Source of the DNA: Ciceribacter ferrooxidans
Lineage (GTDB): Bacteria > Pseudomonadota > Alphaproteobacteria > Rhizobiales > Rhizobiaceae
NCBI RefSeq assembly: GCF_004137355.1
Contig: NZ_SDVB01000391.1
Location: 93,800-157,799 of the forward strand
DNA length: 64,000 nucleotides
Reading direction: 5' to 3'
Shown: one piece after another, positions 35,867 through 44,030 of the stretch
How positions within the stretch are numbered: the first letter of the stretch is position 1
How the letters are laid out: every line of letters starts with the position of its first letter
The notes under the pieces: generated by a model
Databases searched by the model: none
Told to the model about the DNA's origin: nothing
Seen by the model: only the letters and a program-made list of their open reading frames with translations
Made by a program: the position numbers and the translations under genes

Positions 35867-36559
35867 GTGACGCTATCGCCGGAAGAACTGACGGCCATGT
35901 TCCTCAGCCTGAAGGTCGCGGCGACAGCCGTGGCCTTTTCCGTGCCGGTCGGCGTGGCGGTCGCCTGTCTGCTCTCTCGCGGCAGGTTCTTCGGCAAGGC
36001 GCTCCTGAACGGCATCGTCTACCTGCCGCTCATCATGCCGCCGGTCGTCACCGGCTACCTCCTGCTCCTGACCTTCGGGCGAAAGGGGGCGGTCGGCGCC
36101 TTTCTCGACCAGTGGTTCGGTCTCGTCTTCTCCTTCCGCTGGACCGGCGCGGCGCTTGCTGCCGGCGTCATGGGTTTTCCGCTGCTCGTGCGTTCGATCC
36201 GCCTTTCGCTCGATAATGTCGACCGCAGGCTGGAGGCGGCGGCCTCGACGCTCGGCGCCAGCCGCCCGTGGGTCTTCGTTACGGTGACCCTGCCGCTGAT
36301 CGTGCCGGGCATCGTCGCCGGCGCGGTGCTCGCCTTCGCCAAGGCGATGGGCGAGTTCGGCGCGACCATCACCTTCGTCTCCAACATACCCGGCGAGACC
36401 CAGACGCTCGCCTCGGCGATTTACACCTATACGCAGGTGCCGGGCGGCGAGTTCGCGGCGATGCGGCTGACGCTCGTCTCGATCGTGATCTCGCTCGGTG
36501 CGGTGATCGCGTCGGAACTGCTGGCGCGCCGCCTTGCCGCCGGCACGGGGGCGCAATGA
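35867..36559 (+). CDS. modB: Molybdate ABC transporter, permease
   Basis: A 230-residue inner-membrane permease with five to six helices and the EAA loop (RRLEAAASTLGASRPWVFVTVTLPLIVPGI) that contacts ModC. LPLIMPPVVTGYLLL and AKAMGEFGATITFVSNIPGETQTL are family signatures. The start is the GTG at 35867, which keeps the LSPEELTAMFLSLKV N-terminus seen in ModB; an ATG at 35897 is less likely. The stop overlaps the modC start (ATGA). Confidence 0.94.
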   Translation: MTLSPEELTAMFLSLKVAATAVAFSVPVGVAVACLLSRGRFFGKALLNGIVYLPLIMPPVVTGYLLLLTFGRKGAVGAFLDQWFGLVFSFRWTGAALAAGVMGFPLLVRSIRLSLDNVDRRLEAAASTLGASRPWVFVTVTLPLIVPGIVAGAVLAFAKAMGEFGATITFVSNIPGETQTLASAIYTYTQVPGGEFAAMRLTLVSIVISLGAVIASELLARRLAAGTGAQ

Positions 36560-37641
36560 GGCTGCGCATCGACGTCCGCCATCGCCGCGACGGCTTCGAG
36601 CTTGTCGACGATCTCGCGATCGGCGCCGGCCTGACCGCACTTTTCGGCCCCTCCGGTTCGGGAAAGACCACGCTGGTCAACCTCGTCGCCGGCCTCGAAA
36701 AACCGCAACACGGGCGAATCGCCTTCGACGGCGAGACCTGGAGCGATGCGGAACGGGGGATCTTCGTGCCGCCGCACCGGCGCCGGATCGGCTATGTCTT
36801 CCAGGAAGGGCGGCTCTTCCCGCACCTCACCGTCCGGCAGAACCTCGCCTATGCCCGGCGCTTCACGCCGGCCGCCGAGCGCCGCGAATCACTGGAGCGT
36901 GTCGTCGATCTCCTCGGCATCGGCCGTCTGCTCGACCGCCGTCCGGCCAATCTTTCTGGTGGCGAGAAACAGCGCGTGGCGCTCGGACGCGCGCTGATGG
37001 CGAGCCCGCGCCTGCTCCTGATGGACGAGCCGCTGTCGGCGCTGGACAATGAGCGGAAGGCGGCGATCCTTCCGGATATCGAGCGCATCCGCGATGAGGT
37101 CGGCATCCCGATCCTCTATGTCAGTCATGCGATCGAGGAGGTCGCCCGCCTCGCCACCCGCGTCGTCGTGCTCGCCCAGGGCCGGGCCACCGCGATCGGG
37201 GCGCCGGACGAGGTGCTGAACGTCGTGTCGTCGGCGACAGGCGCCCTGCAGCCGGGCAACTTCCTCCACGCTGTCGTCACCGGCCACAGCCCGGAGGAGG
37301 GACTGACGCTCGCCGACAGTCGCGCCGGACCGCTCTTTCTGCGTCAGGCCGACATGGCGGTCGGCACCCATATCCGTGTTTTCGTGCCGACCAGCGAGAT
37401 CGTCCTTTCGACGACGGTTCCGGACGGCATATCGACCCTCAATCGTCTCTCGGGCCATGTCGTGGCACTCACGGATTCCGGCCATTCGGCCATGGTGACT
37501 GTTGATTGCAGCGGCGAGCAGCTCGTCGCCGAAGTCACGCGCCGCTCGGCCGCGGGCCTCGGGCTCGCGCCCGGCAAACCCGTCCACCTTCTCTTCAAGG
37601 CAGTGTCGATCGCCACCGAGGGCCTGTTCCGCCAGTCGTGA
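36556..37641 (+). CDS. modC: Molybdate ABC transporter, ATPase
   Basis: A 361-residue ABC ATPase: Walker A GPSGSGKT (31-38), signature LSGGEKQR (133-140), Walker B LLLMDEP (153-159), switch His in YVSHAIEEV. A C-terminal TOBE/Mop molybdate-binding domain follows (about 290-355, STLNRLSGHVVALTDSGHSA). The ATG overlaps the modB stop (36556-36559). The gene converges on modE, with 27 bp between stops. Confidence 0.95.
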   Translation: MRLRIDVRHRRDGFELVDDLAIGAGLTALFGPSGSGKTTLVNLVAGLEKPQHGRIAFDGETWSDAERGIFVPPHRRRIGYVFQEGRLFPHLTVRQNLAYARRFTPAAERRESLERVVDLLGIGRLLDRRPANLSGGEKQRVALGRALMASPRLLLMDEPLSALDNERKAAILPDIERIRDEVGIPILYVSHAIEEVARLATRVVVLAQGRATAIGAPDEVLNVVSSATGALQPGNFLHAVVTGHSPEEGLTLADSRAGPLFLRQADMAVGTHIRVFVPTSEIVLSTTVPDGISTLNRLSGHVVALTDSGHSAMVTVDCSGEQLVAEVTRRSAAGLGLAPGKPVHLLFKAVSIATEGLFRQS

Positions 37642-37668
37642 CGAATGCCGGGGGCATGACGCCGCCGT

Positions 37669-38052
37669 TCAGTCGTCGCCGTCCACGTCGGCGGCACCAT
37701 GCGGGCGGTAGGCCATGTCGAGTGCGCCTTCCACCCAGGCGAGATCGCTTTCGACTGCGCACCGGCTTTCTTCGTCCATGCGCCGGCAGCAGGAAAGCAG
37801 CCTCTCCCCGAAGGGGGTCAGCTCGGCGCCGCCGCCGCTTTTTCCGCCGTGGCGGGTGATGATCGAGGGTTCCTGGAACATGCGGTTGATCTCGTCCGCC
37901 AGCAGCCAGGCGCGGCGATAGGACATACCCATCGCAGCACCCGCGGCGCGGATCGAGCCATGCTCGACGATGTTGGCGAGAAGCTGTGCCTTGCCGGGCC
38001 CGAGCCGCGTGCCGTTCGGCAGGTCGATCCGGAGCGTCAGCCGTGCCGTCAT
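37669..38052 (-). CDS. modE: Short ModE-type molybdate regulator (DNA-binding domain only)
   Basis: A 127-residue regulator with the winged helix-turn-helix of ModE (LGPGKAQLLANIVEHGSIRAAGAAMGMSYRRAWLLADEINRMF) and a wing containing HGGKSGGGAELTPFGERLL. The C-terminal tandem Mop domains that bind molybdate in E. coli ModE (262 residues) are missing. Such short forms exist in other proteobacteria, so this need not be a truncation. Its ATG overlaps the stop of the FAD oxidase gene, so it is the last gene of a sua5-oxidase-modE operon. Target: the Mo-box at 35003-35026. Confidence 0.88.
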   Translation of the reverse strand: MTARLTLRIDLPNGTRLGPGKAQLLANIVEHGSIRAAGAAMGMSYRRAWLLADEINRMFQEPSIITRHGGKSGGGAELTPFGERLLSCCRRMDEESRCAVESDLAWVEGALDMAYRPHGAADVDGDD

Positions 38053-39473
38053 TGCGGAGATACCATCTTGCCGGGGTTCATGATGCCGGCCGGATCGAAG
38101 GCCTGCTTGATCCGGTTCATCAGCTCCGTCTCGATTGCCGGCCGCGTGGCGATCAGCTCGTCGCGCTTCAGCTGCCCGACGCCATGCTCGGCGGAGATCG
38201 ACCCGCCCGCCTTGCGGACGATGGCATGCACGATGGCGTTGATCTCGCGCCAGCGGCCGATGAAGGCGGCCTTGTCCGCTCCGACCGGCTGGCTGATGTT
38301 GTAGTGGATGTTGCCGTCACCGAGATGGCCGAAGGCGCAGATGCGGGCGCCGGGCATCGCCGCCGTGACCGCCGCGCCGGCCTCGTCGAGGAACTGCGGG
38401 ATGCGCGCGACCGGCACGGACACGTCGTGCTTGATCGAGCCGCCTTCCGGCTTCTGCGCCTCCGACATGCTCTCGCGCATGTGCCAGAGCGCGTCCTGCT
38501 GGGCGAGCGAGGCGGCGATCACCGCATCCTGAACGAGGTCGGCCTCGAAGGCCTGTTCCATCAGCGTGGTAATCATCGCCTCGGCGGTCTCGGCCGAGTC
38601 CGAGGTCGAGATGTCGATCAGCGCGTACCAGTCATGGGCGGTATCGAGCGGATCGCGCACCCCCGGAATGTGCCTTGTGGTGAACTCGACGCCGATGCGC
38701 GGCATCAGCTCGAAGCCGGTGAGCGCCGTTCCGCAGAGGACGGAGGCGCGCTCGAACAGTGCCAGCGCATCGGCGGGGGAACGCAGTCCGGCAAAGGCGA
38801 CCTGCCGCCCGCGTGGCCGCGGGAAGAGCTTCAGCACCGCGCCGGTGATGACGCCGAGCGTGCCTTCCGCGCCGATGAAGAGGTCGCGCAGGTCGTAGCA
38901 GCTGTTGTCTTTCTTCAACCGCCGGAGCCCGTCCCATATCTCGCCGGTCGGCAACACCACTTCGAGGCCGAGGCAGAGCTGGCGCATGTTGCCGTAGGCG
39001 AGCACGGCGGTGCCGCCGGCATTGGTCGAGAGATTGCCGCCGATGCGGCAGCTACCTTCCGATCCGAGCGAGAGCGGAAAGAGCCGCTCGTGCGCTTCCG
39101 CCGCCTTCTGCACGTCGGCGAGGATGCAGCCGCCGTCGACGACGATCACGTCCCCGACCGTGTCGACCTCGCGGATGCGGTTCATCCGTTCGAGTGACAG
39201 CACGACGTCGCGGCTTTCCTCCCGCGGCACCTGCCCGCCGACGAGGCCGGTGCGCCCGCCGGCCGGGACGATCGGCGTGCCGGTCGCGCTTGCAAGCTTC
39301 AGGATCGCCGCGACTTCTTCCGTCGAGCCGGGCTTGAGGACGAGCGGCGAGGCGCCGTGATAGAGGCCGCGGCCCTCGACGAGATAGGGTTCGATGTCGG
39401 CGGCGGCCGTCAGCGCGTGGGCGGGGCCGACGATGTCGATGAACTGCTGCAGGAGGGCATTCGCTGAATCCAT
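38049..39473 (-). CDS. FAD-linked 2-hydroxyacid oxidase (GlcD / D-2-hydroxyglutarate dehydrogenase group)
   Basis: A 474-residue flavoenzyme of the vanillyl-alcohol oxidase superfamily. The PP-loop GGRTGLVGGQVP, GGNLSTNAGGTAVLAYGNMR and the C-terminal HLGDGNIHYN and EHGVGQLKRDEL motifs bind FAD and the metal/substrate. Members oxidise glycolate, D-lactate or D-2-hydroxyglutarate; sequence alone does not decide. GAGAGGAAAG precedes the ATG. It lies 15 bp after sua5 and overlaps modE by ATGA. Confidence 0.9.
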   Translation of the reverse strand: MDSANALLQQFIDIVGPAHALTAAADIEPYLVEGRGLYHGASPLVLKPGSTEEVAAILKLASATGTPIVPAGGRTGLVGGQVPREESRDVVLSLERMNRIREVDTVGDVIVVDGGCILADVQKAAEAHERLFPLSLGSEGSCRIGGNLSTNAGGTAVLAYGNMRQLCLGLEVVLPTGEIWDGLRRLKKDNSCYDLRDLFIGAEGTLGVITGAVLKLFPRPRGRQVAFAGLRSPADALALFERASVLCGTALTGFELMPRIGVEFTTRHIPGVRDPLDTAHDWYALIDISTSDSAETAEAMITTLMEQAFEADLVQDAVIAASLAQQDALWHMRESMSEAQKPEGGSIKHDVSVPVARIPQFLDEAGAAVTAAMPGARICAFGHLGDGNIHYNISQPVGADKAAFIGRWREINAIVHAIVRKAGGSISAEHGVGQLKRDELIATRPAIETELMNRIKQAFDPAGIMNPGKMVSPQ

Positions 39474-39488
39474 CTTTCCTCTCCCTGG

Positions 39489-40514
39489 CTAGCTCTCTCT
39501 CGGCGCCGCCGCCCGCTTCAGCCGGTCGTTGATCGCTTCGCCGAGTCCGCGGTTCGGAACGGGCGTGACGGCGATGTGCGCAGCCCCGCTCGCATCGGCC
39601 TTCTTCATGTAATCGAAGAGATTGGCGGCTGCTTCCGCAAGGTCGCCGCCGGGGCTGAGGTCGAGGACGAGCCTCGCGCTTTCTTCTCCCGCGACAGATG
39701 CACCGGCGAAACGGATCAGCGCATCGCCCGCTGCGATGCGCCGCGCTTCGAGCTGCATCGCGGCATTCGGCGCGTAGTGGGAGGCGAGCATGCCGGGCGC
39801 CTCGATGGCCGCGGCGGCGCCGGCCGGACGCTCCACGGGCAATCCGCTCACCTCCTCGAGTGCCTCGACCGCGATGCCGCCGGGACGCAAAAGCCGGAGC
39901 CTGTCGGGTTCGACGCGTACGATGGTCGATTCGACGCCGACGCGGCAGGGGCCGCCGTCGAGCACGAGTTCGATCCGCCCGCCGAGATCGTCGAGTACAT
40001 GGCGGGCGGTGGTCGGGCTGATCTTGCCGGAGGAATTGGCGCTCGGGGCGGCAAGCGGGTGGCCGAAGGCGCGGATGAGGTCGCCGGCAAAACCCTGCGG
40101 CACGCGCACGCCGACGGTGTCGAGGCCCGCCGTCGCCAGCGTATGGATGCCGCTTCCGGCCTTCAGCGGCAGAACGAGGGTCAGCGGACCGGGCCAGAAG
40201 CGTTCGGCGAGCCTCAGCGACACCGGATCGAAGACGGCGTAGCGCTCGGCCATCTGAAGGTCCGCCATATGGCAGATCAGCGGATTGAAGCGGGGGCGTC
40301 CCTTGGTCTCGTAGATACGGGTGATCGCGGCGGGATCGGTGGCGTCGGCGGCAAGCCCGTAGACCGTCTCGGTCGGCACCGCCACGGGCAGGCCACGCGA
40401 CAGCACCGCCACCGCTTCGGTGATCGCCTCCTGCCGGGCGGTTTCGATTGAGATGCATCTTGCCATGTCGCCGCTCGCAACGTCCTGTTTTCCCGTCAAT
40501 AGCGTGTCTTGCAT
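39489..40514 (-). CDS. Threonylcarbamoyl-AMP synthase, Sua5 type
   Basis: A 341-residue enzyme making threonylcarbamoyl-AMP for the t6A37 modification of ANN-decoding tRNAs. The N-terminal YrdC domain has PTETVYGLAADA, KGRPRFNPLICHM, FWPGPLTLVLP and APSANSSGKISPT. The extra C-terminal domain (after about residue 215) marks the Sua5 rather than TsaC form. The ATG at 40514 has AAGGAG 11 nt upstream; an ATG at 40466 is a shorter alternative matching the usual start of the family. First gene of the sua5-oxidase-modE operon. Confidence 0.92.
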   Translation of the reverse strand: MQDTLLTGKQDVASGDMARCISIETARQEAITEAVAVLSRGLPVAVPTETVYGLAADATDPAAITRIYETKGRPRFNPLICHMADLQMAERYAVFDPVSLRLAERFWPGPLTLVLPLKAGSGIHTLATAGLDTVGVRVPQGFAGDLIRAFGHPLAAPSANSSGKISPTTARHVLDDLGGRIELVLDGGPCRVGVESTIVRVEPDRLRLLRPGGIAVEALEEVSGLPVERPAGAAAAIEAPGMLASHYAPNAAMQLEARRIAAGDALIRFAGASVAGEESARLVLDLSPGGDLAEAAANLFDYMKKADASGAAHIAVTPVPNRGLGEAINDRLKRAAAPRES

Positions 40515-40696
40515 GCCGGGACCAACTCCTTTTTGCCCTTCCGGGCGGAGCCTGCGCGGGCTTTGTCCACAGGTGGGAGAACCGCCTCGCGGACGGTCGC
40601 TAAAACTTTATCCATCGGCGTAACCGAAAGAAAGAATTCTGCCTCTTATAGTCGGCTCGAACGACAGATTCGCCTCGAAATGCCGGAACAACAAAC

Positions 40697-41776
40697 ATGC
40701 TTCCTCCGAAGAACCCCGCCTCCAGTATCGCCCTGCGTGTCGCGACCGCCATGCACCAGATGGGGATAGAAGGCCTGCCGCGGAACTACGAGCTGGTTTA
40801 CGAGGCCTATGCCGGCAGCAATCCGGAACTGGTGCGGGAATTCGTGGCGCTCGGCAAGAACAGGACGCAGGACGCACTGGATGCACTGGGACGGAAATAC
40901 CTGCCGCACCATCACGAAGCGGGCCTTCTGAGCCGCCACAACGGTCACGTCCGCGCCGAACTCAGCAACTTCATCAGCCTCCTGAACGAGGAGAAGGTCT
41001 CGCTCACCGATTACGGTCGCCTGATCGGCGATGCGTCGCGGGTGATCCTCGCCGAGGGCGACATTGACCATGTCGAGCTCGGGCAGTCGATCACCGCGCT
41101 CAAGGTCGCGACGGAGAAGCGCGCCACCCAGAACAGCACCGTGGTGCGCGCAGTCGTCAACAAGACGGCGGCGCTCGCCGACCTGCAGCGCGAGGCGGAA
41201 GACGCGGAAACGGCGAAGTTCGTCGACGCCCTGACGGGGCTCGGAAGCCGCCGCGCCTTCAACAAGGCGCTCGCCAAGGTCTATGCCAATCCCAACATGC
41301 CGGTGCTCTGCGGCCTCGCCGTCGGCGAGATCGACGACTACAGCCGCATTTCCGAACAGATGGGCGCAACCGTCGCCGAACGCTTCCTGAAGCAGGTCTC
41401 GAAGATCGTGCAGACGGTGACGAACGGCGGCGACCTCGCCTGCCGCTTCGACGGTGCGCGCTTCGGCATGCTCTTCTATACCTCCGAACAGGAGGAAGTG
41501 AGCCGCATCGTCGATCTGGTGCGGGTGAAACTCGCCTCGACGGCGGTCGTCAACGGCGGTTCCGGCCGCGCGCTCGGCCAGGCGCAGATGTCCTTCGGCA
41601 TCTGTTTCTCCGAACAGGCGCCGAACGCCTTCGATCTCACCAGCTATGCGGAACGGGCACTCGCGACCTCGAAGGCTGCGGGTGGCAATACGGTCACGGT
41701 CTATGGTGAGGGCGGCTTCGTTCCGAAGGACTGGCTGATCTACAAGAAGCAGTCCGTCGGCGGTTTCGGCGGCTGA
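40697..41776 (+). CDS. Degenerate GGDEF-domain protein
   Basis: A 359-residue cytoplasmic protein. The N-terminal 165 residues are helical with no known sensor domain. The C-terminal part follows the diguanylate cyclase pattern (DALTGLGSRRAF at 177-188, LACRFDGARFGMLF, FGICFSEQAPNAFDLTSYAERAL). The GG(D/E)EF active-site loop is replaced by FDGAR (251-255), so cyclase activity is very unlikely. It may bind GTP or c-di-GMP or act through protein contacts. It diverges from sua5 across 182 bp. Confidence 0.85.
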   Translation: MLPPKNPASSIALRVATAMHQMGIEGLPRNYELVYEAYAGSNPELVREFVALGKNRTQDALDALGRKYLPHHHEAGLLSRHNGHVRAELSNFISLLNEEKVSLTDYGRLIGDASRVILAEGDIDHVELGQSITALKVATEKRATQNSTVVRAVVNKTAALADLQREAEDAETAKFVDALTGLGSRRAFNKALAKVYANPNMPVLCGLAVGEIDDYSRISEQMGATVAERFLKQVSKIVQTVTNGGDLACRFDGARFGMLFYTSEQEEVSRIVDLVRVKLASTAVVNGGSGRALGQAQMSFGICFSEQAPNAFDLTSYAERALATSKAAGGNTVTVYGEGGFVPKDWLIYKKQSVGGFGG

Positions 41777-41797
41777 TGATCGCGGCCGCCGCCGGCG

Positions 41798-42400
41798 TCA
41801 GAGGGCGGCGATGATCTTGCGCAATTCGACGTCGCGGGCGCCCAGCATCAGCACGTTCTTCAGGGCTTCCTTCGGGTCCCGGGTGCGGAAGAGCACGCCG
41901 TTGTCGCGGACCGAGCGGTCGATCGCCATCGTGCGGCTGTCGTGATCGGGCTGGATCGCGACGGCGAAGTACATGCGCGAGAAATCCGGACGGATGCGCT
42001 CGAAGAACTGTTCGGTGCCGCCGATGTCGGCGAAAAAGTTGGTGAGGTAGAACGCCCACTTCACGTCGGCAAAGCGGGCGAAGCTGGTGCGCGCCGCCGT
42101 CACGTGGCAGTAGCCGAGATGCGGCTGGTTCTCGAGCGTGCGGTGAAAGATGAGTTTCGGAAAGCGGATCGACCGGTGAAAGGCGTTGATCCGTTCGTGG
42201 GTCGTCTCGCCTGCGGCTTCGAGCTTGCGGCCGGTGCGTTCGGCGACCTCCTCGTGGGTAAGGTAGCGGCGCTCTTCCGCCACCCAGTCCTCACGCCGCC
42301 GCGAGATTCTCCCCGTGCGCAGGAACTCGCTGTGGACGGCCTTGAGCGCCGATGGTGGAGCGTCGTTTTTCTTCAGTGCGAAATATCTGAACTTCGGCAT
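41798..42400 (-). CDS. Conserved hypothetical protein (possibly DUF6656)
   Basis: A 200-residue protein that I recognise only vaguely as a Rhizobiales family, possibly DUF6656. Its KFRYFALKK start, HSEFLRTGRISRRREDWVAEERRYLTHEEVAER block and PHLGYCHVTAARTSFARFADV segment look conserved. It is basic and soluble-looking, with no signal peptide or catalytic motif. It converges with the GGDEF-like gene (21 bp between stops). The function is unknown. Confidence 0.65.
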   Translation of the reverse strand: MPKFRYFALKKNDAPPSALKAVHSEFLRTGRISRRREDWVAEERRYLTHEEVAERTGRKLEAAGETTHERINAFHRSIRFPKLIFHRTLENQPHLGYCHVTAARTSFARFADVKWAFYLTNFFADIGGTEQFFERIRPDFSRMYFAVAIQPDHDSRTMAIDRSVRDNGVLFRTRDPKEALKNVLMLGARDVELRKIIAAL

Positions 42401-42784
42401 GGTCCAACTTCGGCGGCAAGGGCGAGGCTCTGAACGAGCTCCGACAGATCGGCATTATGGCGCGCTTTCGTTACGCGAAGCTTGCGTCGCCGTCTGTTGC
42501 CCTTGCCCGGTTCCGTGCCGTCGCGCGCTTGTCAATTTGCGCCAATCCGCTTCTTCGAAAGAACTTGGATTGTTCTGTTAAGTATGGGTTCTAAAACGAT
42601 TATTCTAAATATCGCGATCTGCCGTGGGGGTCGCTCCGCAATGTCGTGATTGCTTGAGGCGATGTCGTTTCGCAGCGCAGCAGAGACACGCGGCCTGTGG
42701 TTAGATGATCGAAGGACGGCGTCGGGACCCAGCAAACCACCGAGCCGCTCCCTTCCCGCCACGCCCTGCCGAACGAGGACACCG
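42401..42784. other. 384-bp intergenic region upstream of gbcA
   Basis: Divergent promoter region between the hypothetical gene and gbcA. Bases 42560-42620 are AT-rich (around GTTCTGTTAAGTATGG and CGATTATTCTAAATATCG) and are the likely promoter zone. I see no confident operator or hairpin. The frame of gbcA is open through part of it, but without a credible start. Confidence 0.5.
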
Positions 42785-44029
42785 ATGGATCTGCACAGTT
42801 CCGTGTTGCGTCAACTCAAGAGCCGCCGTGAGGGCTTCAGCCTCGCGCAGCCGTTCTATATCGACCCGGACTACTTCAAGCTCGACATGGAGATGATCTG
42901 GTATCGCGACTGGCTGTTCATCGGCCATGACTGCGAAGTCCCGCGCGCCGGCAACTATTTCACCGCGCAGATCGGCGATTACCCGGTTGTGGTCGTGCGC
43001 GGCAAGGACGGCGCGATCCGCGCCTTCCACAACACCTGCCGCCATCGCGGCCACCGCGTCTGCACCTCCGATCGCGGCGCCTCGGCCAAGCTCGTCTGCC
43101 CCTATCACCAGTGGACCTACGATCTCGACGGCTCGCTCGTCTTTGCCCGCCAGATGGGCGAGACCTTCGACAAGAGCGAGTTCGGCCTGAAGGCCGTCCA
43201 TTGCGAGAGCGTCGGCGGCTACGTCTTCGTCTGCCTCGCCGACGAGGCGCCGGATTTCGCGTCGGTACGCGCCACCATCGAGCCCTACCTGAAGCCCCAT
43301 CGGCTGTGGGAGGCCAAGGTCGCCCATCGCAGCACGATCATCGAGAAGGGCAACTGGAAGCTCGTCTGGGAAAACAACCGCGAGTGCTACCACTGCGCCG
43401 GCAACCATCCGGAGCTCTGCCGTACCTATCCGGAAGCGCCCACCGCGACGGGCGTGCAGGGCGCCAAGGACGATCCCTTCATCGCCGCGCACTGGGCGCG
43501 CTGCGAAGCCGCCGGCCTGCCGAGCGAATTCCGGATGGACCCGACCGGCCAGTTCCGCACCGCCCGCATGCCGCTGATCCAGGAGGCGGAAAGCTACACG
43601 CTGAGCGGCAAGCCGGCCGTTCGTCGCCCGCTCTCCGCCGACGTGCCGATCAGCCATGCCGGCACCATGCTGCTTTTCCATTATCCGACGACCTGGAACC
43701 ACATCCTCGGCGATCACGCGATTTCCTTCCGCGTGCTGCCGCTATCGGCGGAGGAGACCGCCGTCACCACGACCTGGCTGGTCAACAAGGACGCCGTGGA
43801 AGGGGTGGACTACGATCTCGACGAACTGACCCATGTCTGGACGATGACCAACGACCAGGACCGGGCGATCGTCGAGGAAAACGCCTTCGGCATCCGCTCG
43901 CCGGCCTATGAGCCCGGCCCCTATTCGCTGGAACATGAGGGCGGCGTCATGCAGTTCGTCGAGTGGTACTCGAATTTCATGGTCAACCGTCTTCAGGGCG
44001 ACAAGGCCCGTCTTTCCGCGGTCGCCTGA
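42785..44029 (+). CDS. gbcA: Rieske oxygenase, glycine betaine monooxygenase GbcA type
   Basis: A 414-residue Rieske non-haem iron oxygenase alpha subunit. The [2Fe-2S] ligands are C85-x-H87 and C105-xx-H108. The mononuclear iron histidines are H202 and H207 in RECYHCAGNHPEL. The overall sequence and the reductase next door fit GbcA, which demethylates glycine betaine to dimethylglycine. Related enzymes use stachydrine or carnitine, so the substrate is an inference. The ATG at 42785 has GAGGAC in front. gbcB begins one base after the stop. Confidence 0.87.
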   Translation: MDLHSSVLRQLKSRREGFSLAQPFYIDPDYFKLDMEMIWYRDWLFIGHDCEVPRAGNYFTAQIGDYPVVVVRGKDGAIRAFHNTCRHRGHRVCTSDRGASAKLVCPYHQWTYDLDGSLVFARQMGETFDKSEFGLKAVHCESVGGYVFVCLADEAPDFASVRATIEPYLKPHRLWEAKVAHRSTIIEKGNWKLVWENNRECYHCAGNHPELCRTYPEAPTATGVQGAKDDPFIAAHWARCEAAGLPSEFRMDPTGQFRTARMPLIQEAESYTLSGKPAVRRPLSADVPISHAGTMLLFHYPTTWNHILGDHAISFRVLPLSAEETAVTTTWLVNKDAVEGVDYDLDELTHVWTMTNDQDRAIVEENAFGIRSPAYEPGPYSLEHEGGVMQFVEWYSNFMVNRLQGDKARLSAVA

Positions 44030-44030
44030 C

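Noticed and set aside
42650-42784. Upstream extension of gbcA (45 codons)
   Set aside because: The extension is low-complexity, without a ribosome-binding site, while the ATG at 42785 has GAGGAC and matches the family start.
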